Part shown: in pieces, positions 37,719 through 50,000 of the stretch
Layout of the letters: every line of letters starts with the position of its first letter
Position numbering within the stretch: the stretch's first letter is position 1
Source of the DNA: Siphonodentalium dalli
Taxonomy: Eukaryota > Mollusca > Scaphopoda > Gadilida > Siphonodentaliidae
Length of the DNA stretch: 64,000 nucleotides
Assembly (NCBI GenBank): GCA_032622095.1
Contig: CP136067.1
Span: 135,035,990 to 135,099,989, forward strand
Direction of reading: 5' to 3'
Program-made: the position numbers and the translations under genes
Notes under the pieces: model-generated
The model's input: only the letters and a program-made list of their open reading frames with translations
What the model was told of the DNA's origin: nothing
The model's database searches: none

Positions 37719-38312
37719 CTCTTTCATGATGGGAGCTGCGCTGGCGCATAATTAAAGACATATTATGGACTTGTTTGGTTTGCGTGAAATTAATAAGTTA
37801 GTACCCAGGTACTATGCCAACCTGGGGAATGTAGCATTCTACTAACAGCGCCAAATTGTTCAAAGAAATCGACCATACTACTCCATAGAAAACATCGTCT
37901 CAACTGAGCTCAATTGTAAATATTTACATCTCGATTCGGGACGAAACTTTCGGCAATAAACAAACACAAATTATTTCACTGCCATGAGTCATAGCATTTA
38001 ATTAATATATAAGAATGATGGTGTGTGTAGTCAATTTGAATTAATATTCGTAAAAAATAACTACTTGAGCAAGATTATTCTCAATTTCTATTTGATCACC
38101 ACACCGGAGTGTTTCACATAACTTTAAAGAACCCTGTGCCAATGCATTCTCTTATATATGCGAGTCGACCATAGAGAATTCATTGGCCTAACAATTTTTA
38201 TAAATTTTTCTGACATTTTTGAAAAAATTTTACATTTAAAAAATATTTCTTACATTCTATAACATTTTTTTATAACATTGCAAAATTTCAGGAAGCTCCA
38301 GTCATGAAAGGG
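37719..38312. mobile_element. TTAA element with a second TTAA element nested in it
   Basis: The outer element starts CTCTTTCATGATGGGAGC after TTAA (37715-37718) and ends '...gctccagtcatgaaaggg' followed by TTGA. The 368-bp repeat at 37756-38123 sits at its internal 'attaaagaacc' site. Relatives such as 32486-32727 show that site uninterrupted, so the order of insertion is clear. Confidence 0.65.
37756..38123. mobile_element. 368-bp TTAA-flanked repeat, nested copy
   Basis: Second copy of the repeat at 26762-27128, bounded by TTAA at 37752-37755 and 38124-38127. Confidence 0.65.
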
Positions 38313-38399
38313 TTGAGAGGGGTTTTTTTTTATGATTGACAAGGAATTAGAATTTTCATTCAAATTACAGTTTTATGAGGAAAACAGAGCTTTCTTTAA

Positions 38400-38653
38400 T
38401 CTTCCATGACTGGAGCTAATCCTGAAATTTTGTGAAAACCCTGTGCCAATGCATTCTCTTATATATGCGAGTTTCCCATAGGGAGCCTCACATATATAAG
38501 AGAATACATTGGCCTGACAATATTTACCTTGTGAGCCAGTGCATTCTCTTATATATGAGACTCTCCCTATGGGAGACTCACATATATAAGAGAATGCACT
38601 CCATGGCACAGGAACTTTAATGCTGCACCAGCGCAGCTCCCGTCATGAAAGGG
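38400..38653. mobile_element. TTAA element, CATGATGGGAGCTGC family
   Basis: TTAA at 38396-38399 and 38654-38657. Ends are TCTTCCATGACTGGAGC and, inverted, CCCTTTCATGACGGGAGC. Two hairpins with TCCCATAGGGAG apices lie inside. The two short frames on opposite strands are hairpin by-products. Confidence 0.7.
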
Positions 38654-39049
38654 TTAAGAGGACAACAGAGCTTTCTTAACATATAATAAACATCATGACA
38701 GGCATAGGGAATATCCTAAAATTAACATTAAATTAAAATTAAATTTCTTGAGCTTTTCTAAAGCAAACATTCTGTTAGATTGTGATCTGAACTGCATGGC
38801 AATTACCGTAACTATAATTCCAGTGGATGCAGAATAAAGTAGAAATTACATCACCATTGTACTCACCTGAGGTACGCACTATGTAAACACCCATATTTGT
38901 CGAAGTATCATAGTTATCTAAGTAGAGATGATACCAAACATGGCTTTAGTAATTCCTTGATTAATTAACTGCGTCCCGAGCAGGTAACATATGTTGGGCC
39001 ACCCGCTTTGACTTCAATATTGAGTCTACTGAGACATTCACGTTTGCAT

Positions 39050-41100
39050 GGCTGAATGACGAGGAAATCAATAAGACTTCCCACCTGTTGAATATACACA
39101 AAGAAGAATTTACTATACCAGTAAGTCAAGTATATCTGTTGTGCATTAAATACCCACTGTTTAGCCTATAATGAGTATGTATGTACTAGTAGATGCATGG
39201 CTAACAGAGTGTTATATCAAAGGCAACAAATAGTACATATAACCCCTTCATGTTATATCATAGACAACATATTCTACATAATATCTTCACATAAAAGTAG
39301 AGGACAGACCTGGACAGACCATAAAATATCTATTTAGCTTTTATAGGGTTCTATAATTGTAATATAAGCAGGGACGTGGCTACACTGGTTAAAGCTGGGG
39401 GGTGTCAAAACTGAAATTTCCATGGAAATTTTCCATCAGCAAACTTCAGAATGAAAGGAGGAAAATAAGTGACTTTATCAATCAAAAAACAACAACTATG
39501 GGAACAATTTCAACCTTCTTTTTTTTTGGTGTGAAATTTCCAACTGATGCTGTGTAGGGCATGAAACTTCCAAAATTTTGACCAAAATTAGGGGGGAATC
39601 TCACAATGAATGATGACTGAAGGAGGACGAAATCAGTAAGACTTCCCACCTGTTGAATATACACAAAGAAGAACTATAAGTAAGTCAAGCATATCTGTTG
39701 TGCATTAAATACCCACTGTTTAGCCTATAATGAGTATGTATGTAGATCCATGTTTAATAGACTGTTATATCATAGATAACATATTCTATATAATATCTTC
39801 ACTTAAAAGAAGAGGACAGACCATAAAATATGTATTTAGCTTTTATAGGGTTCTATAATTGTAATATAAGCAGGGACGTGGCTACACTACATGGAAAGTT
39901 TTCATCAGCAAACTTCAGAATGAAAGGAGGAACGTTACTGTACCAATCTAAAACTTTTCCACTAAATACTGGTTGTAAAATTCTTGTTATATTATATGCA
40001 TGCAACATATTCTACAAAATATCTTCATGCAAAGAATACAGACAGACAGAAAGATGTATTTAGCATTTATAGTATTCTAGAATCGTCATATATAGTAGCA
40101 GGAACGTGGCTAGAGGGCAGGGTTCACACTGAATTTCGCAAATGGCCAATTTTTTTGGGAAACTTTTTTTTACCCCATATCGGAAATCTAATTCAAAGAC
40201 TCAAATTGATTTTGTAACAGTATATAGGGACATAAGAATCAAATTTATAGTATGATCATCTGCTAATTGATTAGGTGATACAGCTTAATGGCAAACTATT
40301 GTTTGATCGGTCCAGAAACATGCATATGTGCATATATGAGGGAGGTCAAGGTCAAGGACATGCTCGCTTGTGAAATTGGACCCACCCATATTGTTCCCGG
40401 GATCCAAGTAGGCCTACATACCAAATTTGAGTCAGATCGGTCGAGCAGTTTTCGAGCCTACAATGCACATACACACATACATACAGACAGAAGTTCTAAA
40501 ATATATAATAGGTGTTAGAAGTTAAATAAAACAAAAATATTCATTAATTGCGAGACCAGAAAACGAGGATTTAATTTGGCCAAAGTTATTTTAATTTGAC
40601 CAACAAAAAATTAGAATTGGCCAAAAGATTTTTCAGCCCAGCGTAAACATTGTTAGAGGACAATATGGTAAAATAACAGAAACTTTCACACTAAATTCTG
40701 GTTGTAAAATAAAAATTTGAGAACAATTTCAACCTATTTTTGGTGTGAAATTTCCAACTGATGCTGTGTCAGCCATGAAAATTCCAACTATTCAAAATTT
40801 AAACCAAAATTGGGGGGGGGGGGAGGTAATTCACACCGATGCATGACGGCTGAATGAAGAGTATATCAATGACTTCCCAACTGTTGAATATACACATAGC
40901 ATATACAGTAATGCTCTAATTAATCGACCTCTTAACCAAAGCAGAATTATGGGTAACTTTTCAGGATTTAGTCGGAAATATGGCTTGTTGCCATTCATCG
41001 GAAAGCTCTCGGATACTTAATGAGTATGCATATATGATGTATGTTAATAGACAGTTATATTATATGGCATCAGTCTACATAAATCCTTTGATGACTCAGG
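39050..41100. repeat. Locally triplicated segment
   Basis: 'gacttcccacctgttgaata' and the following 'gtatatctgttgtgcattaa...cctataatgagtatgtatgta' occur at 39080-39190 and again at 39635-39745. A diverged third copy at 40870-41060 is split by a CAGTAATG MITE. A reversed repeat tail ('aggcctacataccaaatttg...') lies at 40320-40510. No gene is seen. Confidence 0.55.
40916..41010. mobile_element. CAGTAATG MITE, left half only
   Basis: Left arm with TA before it, ending at 'cggaaagctctcgg'. The right arm is absent. Confidence 0.65.
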
Positions 41101-41251
41101 GTTCTCGATCTTCTCGTACTGACAAGTAGTTGGGATCAGGAAATGTTCAGACAGTAAGTTCAACGAATGTCTCGGCTTTGTAGTTGAATTTTTATCCCAA
41201 CATTTCCTACAAATGAATAAATCAATAGTTTATTTCTGAATTAATAGGAGT

Positions 41252-41535
41252 ATGGGATGCCAAATTCACATTTAATAATGAATTTCGCTTAAGTGCATTG
41301 ATTTCGCTTAAGCACATTTGATTGCACTTAAGCGCAAATAATTGTACTTGAGTGCAATCAGTTGTGCTTAAGTGTAAATACCACATATTATGCTTAAGCA
41401 AATGAATTGTGCTTTAGTGCAATTAATTGCACTTAAGTGCAATTAACTGCCTGTAAGCGTAATTTTAACTACTACCTGACCTACCCATAAACTATATATT
41501 GGCATGATATAGTGTATCAACTAGCAACACAAGAG
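41252..41535. repeat. CTTAAG-palindrome array
   Basis: After the motif 'atgggatgccaaattcacat' come about a dozen units centred on CTTAAG (TGCACTTAAGTGCA and variants) spaced 12-22 bp apart. It then runs into sequence that is also found at 51880-51990. It is a diverged relative of the element at 51735-54105. Confidence 0.6.
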
Positions 41536-41990
41536 TAGCATTGGGCTAATTCTAACCTGTTTTAATTAGCCTAAGTACTCAACAGTCAACTGTTAGTATG
41601 TGTACAATGATAATCCCTAATTACATATTATCAGCATCCCTATATCCAAAGAATTCATGTCTCCTTCCTGGAACTCTAGAATTTGTTTATATATGTTTTT
41701 TTCATTACTATGGTCATATAGCATGCATGTGGTGTGACTGCATGAGGGCTTACTTACCTCATATGGTTTACTTATTTCTTAAATCAGGGAATACACCCTA
41801 TTTTCATATTATCATCATCCCTGTCCCAAAAATTGGTGTCTCATTCCTGGAGCTCTGGTGTTTTTTTTTAATTAAATCAGCATTTAGTGAATTCAACATT
41901 GAGTATGCGCAAATAAACAGACACAAGTTGAAGAGTCACAGAAACAATGACAGAGGACAGCTACTGTAGATTTGATTCCCTTATAATTAA

Positions 41991-42382
41991 CCCTTTACCC
42001 AACAGAAGGGCCCTGTGCCAATGCATTCTCTTATATATGCGAGTCGACCATAGGTCGCCTCGCATATATAAGAGAATGCATCGGCTTAACACATTAAAAA
42101 TTATAAAATTGTTAAAGAATGTAAGAAAAATTGTAAAAAGTGTTAAAAAAAAGATTTTTTTTAGGCCAATGCATTCTCTTATATATGCGAGGCGACCTAT
42201 GGTCGACTCGCATATATAAGAGAATGCATTGGCACAGGGCATAACTGTAACTATCACAATGTGGTCAAGGAGCCGGTTCCAATGATATCCATATGTGTAT
42301 GGTTCTATTGAGACAGACCGAAGATATTTTAGGCTGTTGAAGCTTTATTTGGCCGGTTTTGGCCGGTTTGTTGGGTAAAGGG
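41991..42382. mobile_element. TTAA MITE, CCCTTTACCCAACA family, reversed
   Basis: Complete copy, TTAA at 41987-41990 and 42383-42386, with two internal hairpins. The left breakpoint of the 4,739-bp tandem duplication falls inside it at 42266. Confidence 0.8.
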
Positions 42383-42393
42383 TTAAGCAATTA

Positions 42394-42577
42394 CAGTAAT
42401 GCCCTATTATTACTTAAAATAATCGACTCCTTAACCACAGCAGAATTATGGGTAACTTTTCAGGATTGATGTGAGAGCTTACCGTTGAATGGCAACAAGC
42501 CATATTTCCGACTAAATCCTGAAAAGTTACCCATAATTCTGCTGTGGTTAAGGAGTTGATTACTTAGGGCATTACTG
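42394..42577. mobile_element. CAGTAATG MITE
   Basis: Complete ends and TA flanks. A short insert ('attattactta') lies near the left end and the apex is partly deleted. It starts 12 bp after a TTAA MITE. Confidence 0.7.
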
Positions 42578-43403
42578 TATAAAACATCGAGATGAAAATC
42601 TGTTATCAAAATGTGCTTTTACTTTCTTACTTGAAACCGTTGTTTCCTAATCTCACACTATAATAGACTATAGTTCTTTCCCCTATCGAACTTTGCCTGA
42701 TTCATACTAACCTGACCCTTTCTGCCTGAAGCTTGGGCCCACATGCACCAGAGTAAATAAATAACTATCATGCATGTGTGTTTTCTGTAGGCAGTTATGG
42801 GCAATATATATTTCATGGGCATATTGACTCCTCTGTACAGTTACCATGATCCATCATACACCTATTCTTATAACTGAAGATAAGAGTTTACCACACGTTG
42901 AGTTTATTGACTGGATTAAGAACAGAAGTGCAACTGTAAACATTTGCTAAATTCGCAATTATGTTTCCTGATGCATTGTACCAGATTTCAGACTCGTACG
43001 CGTTCGGTTCTGAGTTCCAATTTTTATAGTTTAGCATGAAGGGAGTTAACTCCGGGCACTTCCATAGTAAAGTAACCAATGATCTCAAGAGGCCATCTCA
43101 GATAAATGTGATGACATCTTCAAAAGCAGACTGTTGACGGCCAACAAAGTTCGCGATGTTATTATAACTGCGTAGAATGTAACAAGCCGAGATGTGTGTA
43201 CGCGAACATAAAATTAAAATCAGATGAAATAAAAGCGCTGAAAGTTGTGAAATAAAATGACATGTACACATGTGGCGCTACTCTATTCCATGGACCAGAT
43301 TCACTTATGGAAACGGTTATAGTTCGGGAATCGATTACATGCAAATCGTCTATGGAAACGGCCTACTATGATAGCAAAACTCTAAAAAAAAACTGAAACT
43401 GTA

Positions 43404-43574
43404 TGCTTTCATTGCGGTGTATCCAAATCTCATGACTTTGCCATTGATGATGAAATTCAATGGTACCAGGCACAGTACACAACAGTCAGACCCATTTGTG
43501 TGAAATGTAAAGATGCCGGTCTTGAAATTGTCGTCCGTGGCAAGAGGAATGTCAAAAAACTGAGAACAAAATGA
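43404..43574 (+). pseudogene. C-terminal zinc-binding fragment, likely transposon-derived
   Basis: A 56-codon frame ends at a TGA (43572-43574). It reads CFHCGVSKSHDFAIDD...PICVKCKDAGLEIVVRGKR...LRTK, with C-x2-C, 27 residues, then C-x2-C. Codon use and composition look protein-coding. An in-frame TAA lies just upstream within a run of nine A, while the adjacent frame (PDSLMETVIVRESITCK...) is open up to that run, so a one-base slip may have broken a longer gene. No initiation codon or splice acceptor is evident. I do not recognise the family. Short C-terminal fragments like this are common in invertebrate transposons, but that is inference. The minus-strand frame at 43350-43655 is its shadow. 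Confidence 0.45.
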
Positions 43575-44480
43575 ATGTGACATTAAACCCTTGACAGTCC
43601 TCTTGCCATGGATGAAAATTTCAATGATGGTGTCGTTGATGTCATTTGGTGTCATTGAATGTCATCATCATGTTGGAAATTAGTGCTTCCAGTAAAATGT
43701 AGGACTGCTATATTGCCTCTACTCAAATGTAGGAAATCAGTGATATATTGCTTCTAGTCAAATGTAGGAAGTTACTGATATATTGCTTCCAGTCATAAAT
43801 TTTGTAGTCAGGCATATGTCAATTGTATTTCAAAAATCTTAGCTTTTAGCCGAGTATGAACGTCAACTATTATTCCTCATGCTTATCACTAGTATACAGG
43901 TGCCTATAACAATTGTCCCTCCATCACACCGTGAAAAATGCAGCACATATACAGACATATATGTACATGTAAAATATATTTTAATTTCCGGTGGTGGGAC
44001 ATTTTCTACAGGCACATGTGTACTAGTACAAGCTTGGGGAATAATAGTTCAACGTTACTCAGCTAAAAGGTAGGGTTTTTAAATTATATTCGCATATGCC
44101 TGGCTAGACAATTTGTGGCTTGGAACAGTATATCACTAATTTCCTATTAATACATGTCTCTATTTTTATTTATTTTATGACAAGAAATGTCTGTTTATTT
44201 TATATTAATACAGGTCTCTATTTTCATTTATTTTATGACAAGAAATGTCTGTTTATTTTAAATTTGAATATTAAAAACAGATTTTAAATTCATATTTATA
44301 TAATTATTGTGAAATTCAGGTACAACTCCACAATTTAACCAATATACTGGGGTGAGAGAATTTTTTTTGTTTTTCCTCCTGCATCTACTTTTTTTCCCCA
44401 CCATGTTCGTAAACCAGACTTAAAAATTGGTGTCGCCTAACCATTCAATAACGTGTCGTGAAAGTGCTATTAAAAGTAAT
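43575..44480. other. No gene seen, short local repeats
   Basis: Three copies of 'tatattgcttc.agtcaaatgtagg' lie at 43680-43800. A 60-bp unit 'ttattttatgacaagaaatg' is repeated in tandem near 44145-44265. Nothing else is recognised. Confidence 0.4.
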
Positions 44481-44483
44481 TGT

Positions 44484-44586
44484 GAGAGCTTTCCGATGAA
44501 TGGCAACAAGCCTTATTTCCGACAAAATCCTGAAAAGTTCCCATAATTCTGCTGTGGTTAAGGAGTCGATTATTTAGGGATTACTT
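44484..44586. mobile_element. CAGTAATG MITE, right half only
   Basis: Starts at the hairpin apex (GAGAGCTTTCCG) and runs to a degraded end 'gggattacttta'. Confidence 0.65.
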
Positions 44587-45173
44587 TATGTTTATCCCCA
44601 CAGGCTAATATGTTGGAAATGTCCATATAAACTTCACCAAAAGCACTATGTTAACAATAAGTACATGGATGTGTAAATTATAAGTGTTTTGGAATAATTA
44701 ATATTGACACAGGGACCAGCCTTGGGGGCGACTTGAGACATCTTCTCCCTAAAATGTGCAACTTCACCCTAATTTTGTCCCCGGGAGAAGTGACTTCTCT
44801 CATAAAGCAGTACGCATATGTCCCAACAGCATATTTAAAGTATATTTACTAATTATAATGGTGTTCTTACTCACTAAAATGATTTATAAAAGGGCTCTTG
44901 TGTTGCATAATACTTATTGAATCATAGGAGTGGGGTGTAAATCAGACTTCAGCCATTGTTATATACTTCTTGCTGTCAGATAGCAGTCCACTTCACCGCA
45001 ATATTTAACCAAACAGGGAGAATTAAGTCACAACAGGGAAAAGTATATTTACTAATTATAGTGATGTTCTTAATCACTATGATGGATTTATAAAAGGGCT
45101 CTTGTGTTACATAATACTTATTGAATCATAGAAGCGTGATGTTGGGGTGTAAATCAGACGTCAGCCATTGTTA

Positions 45174-45386
45174 CAGTAATGCTCTAAATAATCGACTCCT
45201 TAACCACAGCAGTATTATGGGTAACTTTTCAGGATTTGGTCGAAAATATGGCTTGTTGCCATTCATCGGAAAGCTTTCGGCGAGAGCTTTCTGATGAATG
45301 GCAACAAGCCATATTTCCGACTAAATCCTGAAAAGTTACCCATAATTCTGCTGTGGTTAAGGAGTGGATTATTTAGAGCATTACTG
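45174..45386. mobile_element. CAGTAATG MITE, full hairpin
   Basis: Near-perfect palindrome with TA flanks and the apex AGCTTTCGGCGAGAGCTTT. It splits a pair of direct repeats ('atcatag.ag.g...gtgtaaatcaga'). Confidence 0.8.
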
Positions 45387-45852
45387 TAGCAGTCTACTTC
45401 ACCGCTATGTCAGGAGGTGGAAAGTTTAGATGGACCTACACAGAAAACTACTTAATTGTTAAGTTAAGTTAGGAATCTATGCTATACGAAGACCACATCA
45501 AGCATATTATATAACAATAAAAATTCAGCAACTATACATGAAAACTGCCATAAAAGTACATGATCTGAACTAGTAAAAGGCTAAAACGACAAATTAATTG
45601 AGTTAAATACTGCTTCAAGAATCTCAACATTATATTATCTTATTTTTTATCTCATCTTAGTCGCAGTACCACTTATCACAGACAAAAACATTTAATACAT
45701 TAGGCTAGGATCTATTATTGAATTGCACTCGATCAAGTCCCAATTATTTAAGACTGTGAAACTGGTAGTTTTACTAGTTTAATCAGCTGATTTATTTAAT
45801 TATGCAAAAGCACAATGCTGCTCATCAGGCCTGAAAATATGCTGGAAATTTA

Positions 45853-46261
45853 CAGAATGAGGTCCCCAGAGGGTGAATTTGGTGATGCTACCCTACACAG
45901 CGAGCTAGCATCACCAAATTCATCATCTGGGGACCTCATTCTGCATGGACTCATCTGCTATGGGGGACTTTAATAATAGACAGATTTAAGTTTTCAAATG
46001 GTGAATATGATGATTCACACCCATTTGGCACCTCGATTATGCAATGTGTCATCTGCTAATTTGGGATATAGAGAAACTAAACTAATAAAAAAAAACTTTC
46101 TAAATAAATTTCTAAAAAAAATTAAAAAATGACAATATATAAAGATACATTCCAGAGAAGATGAGGCCTAAGCAGAAAGAGGTCTGTAGAAGGTGAATTT
46201 ATTGATGCTAGCCCCATGTGGGGTAGCGTTACTAAATTCACCCTCTGTTTACCTCATTCTG
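45853..46261. repeat. Two GAGGTCCCC hairpins with inverted flank
   Basis: Hairpins at 45853-45944 and 46173-46261 bracket the family's usual flank in inverted orientation ('cctcgattatgcaatgtgtc', 'agagaaactaaacta'). This shows the full repeat may be a unit of about 400 bp with a hairpin at each end. Confidence 0.65.
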
Positions 46262-46349
46262 AAAATGTCCGGCACCATAATTATATTGCTCAGAGTATCA
46301 GTGAAATGCAAATAATATAATAGAATTGAAGTTCAATTCCTTTCGAACT

Positions 46350-46800
46350 TATGGGACACCAAATTCACATTAATTAATAATTGCACTTAAGTGCAATTCA
46401 AGTGTGCAAAAGAAAAATTTGATTGCAATTATATAAGTGAATTGCACACTCCTGTTAGATAACCAATCAGCTCCATGGAATCCTTTTTTGATTGTACTGA
46501 GACAATTAAACCATTGAAACTGTCAAATTTGTTGAAGTGCATGGTGCCAAGTTGAAAGTAATTGTTGTGCGAACTTGAAGGATGGAAGCTGATAATAATT
46601 CTATTGTATTTCAATAAACTTGGGGAGGGGGTGGGTAGCAATATTATGGGTAAATAATTAAGCTTCATCAAATTTGTTTCCTTAATTGCACTTGTGATTG
46701 GGTTGTGCTTCAGTGCAATTGAAGTTACATCAGTTCAATTAAATGGTGCTTGAATGCCATTTATTGCACTATGATTAAATGTGAATTAGACCTCCCATAA
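46350..46800. mobile_element. CTTAAG-palindrome element
   Basis: Inverted ends related to TTATGGGAGGCCAAATTCAC enclose an array of degenerate units of TGCACTTAAGTGCA type. A minus-strand frame of 80 codons inside is not protein-like. It has the same plan as the element at 51735-54105. Confidence 0.55.
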
Positions 46801-47004
46801 GATCTAATTAAGGAATGACCCATTAAGCTCAATTATTTGCTTTTAATTGAGCTATACACTGATGCGGAAATTGAATTGCGCTTTAGGCTTTAGCATAAGC
46901 TTAAGTGCAATTACTTAATAGGTCAGACACTTCCCAATTCTGCATTTCTATATATAAGTTTGCACTTAATCACAATTCAATTTAACTTAAGTCGTATGGG
47001 AGGC

Positions 47005-50000
47005 CAAGGAGCCGGTTCCAATGATATCCATATGTGTATGGTTCTATTGAGACAGACCGAAGATATTTTAGGCTGTTGAAGCTTTATTTGGCCGGTTTTG
47101 GCCGGTTTGTTGGGTAAAGGGTTAAGCAATTACAGTAATGCCCTATTATTACTTAAAATAATCGACTCCTTAACCACAGCAGAATTATGGGTAACTTTTC
47201 AGGATTGATGTGAGAGCTTACCGTTGAATGGCAACAAGCCATATTTCCGACTAAATCCTGAAAAGTTACCCATAATTCTGCTGTGGTTAAGGAGTTGATT
47301 ACTTAGGGCATTACTGTATAAAACATCGAGATGAAAATCTGTTATCAAAATGTGCTTTTACTTTCTTACTTGAAACCGTTGTTTCCTAATCTCACACTAT
47401 AATAGACTATAGTTCTTTCCCCTATCGAACTTTGCCTGATTCATACTAACCTGACCCTTTCTGCCTGAAGCTTGGGCCCACATGCACCAGAGTAAATAAA
47501 TAACTATCATGCATGTGTGTTTTCTGTAGGCAGTTATGGGCAATATATATTTCATGGGCATATTGACTCCTCTGTACAGTTACCATGATCCATCATACAC
47601 CTATTCTTATAACTGAAGATAAGAGTTTACCACACGTTGAGTTTATTGACTGGATTAAGAACAGAAGTGCAACTGTAAACATTTGCTAAATTCGCAATTA
47701 TGTTTCCTGATGCATTGTACCAGATTTCAGACTCGTACGCGTTCGGTTCTGAGTTCCAATTTTTATAGTTTAGCATGAAGGGAGTTAACTCCGGGCACTT
47801 CCATAGTAAAGTAACCAATGATCTCAAGAGGCCATCTCAGATAAATGTGATGACATCTTCAAAAGCAGACTGTTGACGGCCAACAAAGTTCGCGATGTTA
47901 TTATAACTGCGTAGAATGTAACAAGCCGAGATGTGTGTACGCGAACATAAAATTAAAATCAGATGAAATAAAAGCGCTGAAAGTTGTGAAATAAAATGAC
48001 ATGTACACATGTGGCGCTACTCTATTCCATGGACCAGATTCACTTATGGAAACGGTTATAGTTCGGGAATCGATTACATGCAAATCGTCTATGGAAACGG
48101 CCTACTATGATAGCAAAACTCTAAAAAAAAACTGAAACTGTATGCTTTCATTGCGGTGTATCCAAATCTCATGACTTTGCCATTGATGATGAAATTCAAT
48201 GGTACCAGGCACAGTACACAACAGTCAGACCCATTTGTGTGAAATGTAAAGATGCCGGTCTTGAAATTGTCGTCCGTGGCAAGAGGAATGTCAAAAAACT
48301 GAGAACAAAATGAATGTGACATTAAACCCTTGACAGTCCTCTTGCCATGGATGAAAATTTCAATGATGGTGTCGTTGATGTCATTTGGTGTCATTGAATG
48401 TCATCATCATGTTGGAAATTAGTGCTTCCAGTAAAATGTAGGACTGCTATATTGCCTCTACTCAAATGTAGGAAATCAGTGATATATTGCTTCTAGTCAA
48501 ATGTAGGAAGTTACTGATATATTGCTTCCAGTCATAAATTTTGTAGTCAGGCATATGTCAATTGTATTTCAAAAATCTTAGCTTTTAGCCGAGTATGAAC
48601 GTCAACTATTATTCCTCATGCTTATCACTAGTATACAGGTGCCTATAACAATTGTCCCTCCATCACACCGTGAAAAATGCAGCACATATACAGACATATA
48701 TGTACATGTAAAATATATTTTAATTTCCGGTGGTGGGACATTTTCTACAGGCACATGTGTACTAGTACAAGCTTGGGGAATAATAGTTCAACGTTACTCA
48801 GCTAAAAGGTAGGGTTTTTAAATTATATTCGCATATGCCTGGCTAGACAATTTGTGGCTTGGAACAGTATATCACTAATTTCCTATTAATACATGTCTCT
48901 ATTTTTATTTATTTTATGACAAGAAATGTCTGTTTATTTTATATTAATACAGGTCTCTATTTTCATTTATTTTATGACAAGAAATGTCTGTTTATTTTAA
49001 ATTTGAATATTAAAAACAGATTTTAAATTCATATTTATATAATTATTGTGAAATTCAGGTACAACTCCACAATTTAACCAATATACTGGGGTGAGAGAAT
49101 TTTTTTTGTTTTTCCTCCTGCATCTACTTTTTTTCCCCACCATGTTCGTAAACCAGACTTAAAAATTGGTGTCGCCTAACCATTCAATAACGTGTCGTGA
49201 AAGTGCTATTAAAAGTAATTGTGAGAGCTTTCCGATGAATGGCAACAAGCCTTATTTCCGACAAAATCCTGAAAAGTTCCCATAATTCTGCTGTGGTTAA
49301 GGAGTCGATTATTTAGGGATTACTTTATGTTTATCCCCACAGGCTAATATGTTGGAAATGTCCATATAAACTTCACCAAAAGCACTATGTTAACAATAAG
49401 TACATGGATGTGTAAATTATAAGTGTTTTGGAATAATTAATATTGACACAGGGACCAGCCTTGGGGGCGACTTGAGACATCTTCTCCCTAAAATGTGCAA
49501 CTTCACCCTAATTTTGTCCCCGGGAGAAGTGACTTCTCTCATAAAGCAGTACGCATATGTCCCAACAGCATATTTAAAGTATATTTACTAATTATAATGG
49601 TGTTCTTACTCACTAAAATGATTTATAAAAGGGCTCTTGTGTTGCATAATACTTATTGAATCATAGGAGTGGGGTGTAAATCAGACTTCAGCCATTGTTA
49701 TATACTTCTTGCTGTCAGATAGCAGTCCACTTCACCGCAATATTTAACCAAACAGGGAGAATTAAGTCACAACAGGGAAAAGTATATTTACTAATTATAG
49801 TGATGTTCTTAATCACTATGATGGATTTATAAAAGGGCTCTTGTGTTACATAATACTTATTGAATCATAGAAGCGTGATGTTGGGGTGTAAATCAGACGT
49901 CAGCCATTGTTACAGTAATGCTCTAAATAATCGACTCCTTAACCACAGCAGTATTATGGGTAACTTTTCAGGATTTGGTCGAAAATATGGCTTGTTGCCA

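Larger units (their letters stand above)
42266..47004. repeat. 4,739-bp tandem duplication, first unit
   Basis: Every element and reading frame from here to 47004 recurs exactly 4,739 bases downstream. Stretches compared by eye are identical, homopolymers included. The unit starts inside a TTAA MITE and stops inside the left end of a CTTAAG element, sharing CAA at the joint. Confidence 0.9.

Noticed and set aside
42888-43344. Minus-strand frames of 66 and 60 codons, duplicated at 47627-48083
   Set aside because: Their presence in two identical copies reflects the tandem duplication, not selection. They have no recognisable domain.
46429-46671. 80-codon minus-strand frame (copy at 51168)
   Set aside because: Inside the CTTAAG element, with no protein-like conservation pattern or context.
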